Both the position numbers and the translations under genes were made by a program. Shown here one piece after another: positions 62,627-64,000 of a stretch of 64,000 bases of DNA. The DNA comes from Aquiflexum lacus. Its GTDB lineage: Bacteria > Bacteroidota > Bacteroidia > Cytophagales > Cyclobacteriaceae. Where the stretch lies: NCBI RefSeq assembly GCF_015476655.1, contig NZ_JABFHF010000023.1:1-64000 (forward strand). The letters run 5' to 3'. How positions within the stretch are numbered: position 1 is the stretch's first letter; every line of letters starts with the position of its first letter. Below the pieces are notes generated by a model. That model was not told where the DNA came from. It saw only the letters and a list, made by a program, of their open reading frames with translations, and ran no database searches.

Positions 62627-62792
62627 TGATAATAATATAATATTATACAAATTGAAAAACATTTATTTTTATTATCCATGCTGTTTTCAATCACCCTCTT
62701 CATATCAAAAAACTAATGATTAGCCTTAATTTAATTCGCTTTTATGCTGCTTGGGCATACTGTAATTTTGTGTAAATCAAATTTGAATTTTC

Positions 62793-63188
62793 ATGGAAGA
62801 GCAAATTAAACATTACGAAGCAAAATTAAAGTATGAAATAGATTCAGCTGATCTATTTGCTGCATTAAAAGCAGAAGAAAAAATCATAGTTATAGATGCT
62901 AGGAAAAAAGAAGGTTATGAAATTGAGCATATCCCAGGTGCTATGAATTTGCCTCATAGAGATATGAACGAAACCAATACAACAAAGCTTGATAAAGATT
63001 TACAATATGTAACTTATTGCGATGGAATTGGGTGTAATGCATCTACTCAGGGTGCTTTAAAAATGGCCAAACTGGGTTTTAAAGTACAAGAATTGATAGG
63101 AGGTTTGGACTGGTGGAAACGTGATGGTTATTCTACTGAGGGGAAAGAATCGGTGACTACAGACCAAATGGTTAGATGCTTTTGTTAA
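62793..63188 (+). CDS. Rhodanese-like domain protein
   Basis: The 131-residue single-domain rhodanese contains IIVIDARKKEGYEIEHIPGAMNLP and the active-site region TYCDGIGC (Cys76, second Cys81), followed by GLDWWKRDGY. The catalytic loop C-D-G-I-G-C has an additional Cys, unusual but seen in some rhodanese relatives. It may transfer sulfane sulfur, or may act as a redox-sensing protein paired with the LysR-type regulator that starts 24 bases later. Confidence 0.82.
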   Translation: MEEQIKHYEAKLKYEIDSADLFAALKAEEKIIVIDARKKEGYEIEHIPGAMNLPHRDMNETNTTKLDKDLQYVTYCDGIGCNASTQGALKMAKLGFKVQELIGGLDWWKRDGYSTEGKESVTTDQMVRCFC

Positions 63189-63191
63189 AAA

Positions 63192-63217
63192 ATCATCCCT
63201 GCATTTGTGGGGATGAT
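63192..63217 (+). terminator. Hairpin covering the LysR start codon
   Basis: Eight-base arms ATCATCCC (63192-63199) and GGGATGAT (63210-63217) form a perfect stem around a ten-base loop. The ATG of the LysR gene at 63213 lies within the right arm. It may act as a terminator for the rhodanese gene (AT-rich sequence follows) or reduce LysR translation. Confidence 0.5.
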
Positions 63218-64000
63218 AATTATTATTGAGAATAGGCATTTAAAATTGATCAAGGAAGTATATGAGTTGGGCACCTTAGCTGCTGCTTCTGAAGTACTGT
63301 ATTTAACTCCGGGCGCATTAAGTCAACAACTCAAAGAAGCCGAAAGTCTGGCTGGGACTAAAATATTTAATCGTTTAAATAAAAAAATGATCCCAACAAA
63401 AGCTGGCACTCATATTTACCAAACAGCTTGTAAGATTTTGAAGGAATTAAATCAGTTGGACAAAAGTCTTAAGGAATTAGCTTCTGGGGAAAAGGGTTCA
63501 ATTTTACTGAGTACAGAGTGTTATACAAGTTATCACTGGCTTCCCGCTATTTTAGCTAAATTTAAAATTGATTTTGAGAATATAGATGTAAAAATTGTTT
63601 TTGAAGCTACTCACAAACCTATTCAAAAATTATTGCAAGGTCATATTGATTTGGCAATAACCAGTGATCCAGTACCCAATGAAAATATTGATTATTATGA
63701 ATTATTTGAAGATGAAATGGTGGCTATTGTGAATTCCGAACATCCCTGGGCCTTAAAGAAATTTATTGATGCAGTGGATTTCATTAGTGAAAATTTAATA
63801 ATTCATTCTGAACCATTGGAAACGGTGACCATTTACCAAAAATTACTTCAACCTAATAAAATTCAACCTAAATCTTTTACAATTCTTCCATTGACAGAAG
63901 CATCAATTGAATTGGTAAAAGCAGATATGGGTGTAATGGTGATGGCCAATTGGGCCATAAATCCAAATTTTAGGAATGAGAATATTGAAATTGTGAAGAT
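63213..64000 (+). CDS. LysR-family transcriptional regulator (3' end cut by window)
   Basis: About 262 residues are visible from ATG 63213 to the window edge. The N-terminal HTH (LGTLAAASEVLYLTPGALSQ, then AGTKIFNRLNKKMIPTKAG) is the LysR signature, and the remainder is the effector-binding domain with IDLAITSDPVPNENI. Full length is about 290-300 residues, so perhaps 30-40 C-terminal residues are missing. The promoter appears to overlap the end of the rhodanese gene; the start lies within a hairpin. The rhodanese may be its target or partner. Confidence 0.85.
   Translation, partial: MIIIIENRHLKLIKEVYELGTLAAASEVLYLTPGALSQQLKEAESLAGTKIFNRLNKKMIPTKAGTHIYQTACKILKELNQLDKSLKELASGEKGSILLSTECYTSYHWLPAILAKFKIDFENIDVKIVFEATHKPIQKLLQGHIDLAITSDPVPNENIDYYELFEDEMVAIVNSEHPWALKKFIDAVDFISENLIIHSEPLETVTIYQKLLQPNKIQPKSFTILPLTEASIELVKADMGVMVMANWAINPNFRNENIEIVK

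Noticed and set aside
1-64000. CRISPR arrays, rRNA and tRNA genes
   Set aside because: No regularly spaced repeats, cloverleaf-like sequences or rRNA-like segments were recognised by eye; a tRNA or CRISPR search tool would be needed to exclude them fully.

Overview
The window reads as chromosomal DNA of a Bacteroidota bacterium, most likely order Cytophagales and close to Cyclobacteriaceae (inference). The reasons are a SusC/SusD pair, a type IX secretion sorting domain, Tra proteins of the Bacteroidetes conjugative-transposon type with an RteC regulator, nAnnTTTG-like promoter elements and an AT-rich composition. No rRNA, tRNA or CRISPR array was seen.

Region 1 (1-8200) has four short Crp/Fnr-family regulators. 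Each is followed on the same strand by one separate gene: an alpha/beta hydrolase, a flavodoxin-fold reductase or an outer-membrane beta-barrel protein. A fifth regulator at 57380 precedes a carbon-nitrogen hydrolase in the same way. All five gaps between regulator and target hold a short dyad centred 33.5-34.5 bases upstream of a TTTG promoter element. This is the strongest unexplained pattern in the window. An S41 peptidase and further beta-barrel genes fill the rest.

Region 2 (8590-26652) is a conjugation module. On the minus strand it has a small membrane protein, a DUF932 protein, SSB, an Mrr-like endonuclease and a membrane-anchored LytTR regulator. On the plus strand it has RteC, a tra operon (TraE, F, G, three paralogous exported helical proteins, TraJ, K, a 52-residue TraL-like protein, TraM, N) and a tail of small DNA-binding proteins. 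I found no integrase, relaxase, coupling protein or attachment repeats, so it is either incomplete or an unusual element. A truncated lactonase gene lies just to its right.

Region 3 (27424-54804) is a polysaccharide and uronic-acid utilisation locus. It encodes SusC/SusD, a 1383-residue secreted protein (two ricin-type trefoils, a bacterial Ig domain, a beta-helix, two CBM3 modules, a T9SS tag), an FAD oxidoreductase with a golvesin-like tail, a GH115 alpha-glucuronidase, two paralogous clan GH-A hydrolases and a GH28-like beta-helix enzyme. It also has an AraC regulator, a sodium-solute symporter, and UxaC, a UxuB-type dehydrogenase, an RraA-like protein and UxuA. A frameshifted GH105/GH88 gene ends it. 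The enzymes would release glucuronate outside the cytoplasm, the symporter could import it, and the Uxa/Uxu steps would convert it to 2-keto-3-deoxygluconate. A shared 16-base motif upstream of susC, upstream of the second GH-A gene and between araC and the symporter suggests one regulon.

Region 4 (54805-64000) is mixed: a lipoprotein, a carboxypeptidase-regulatory-domain protein, the fifth Crp-like regulator with its Lnt-like neighbour, an alpha/beta hydrolase, a CPBP membrane protease, a nucleoside hydrolase, a rhodanese, and a LysR regulator cut by the window edge.
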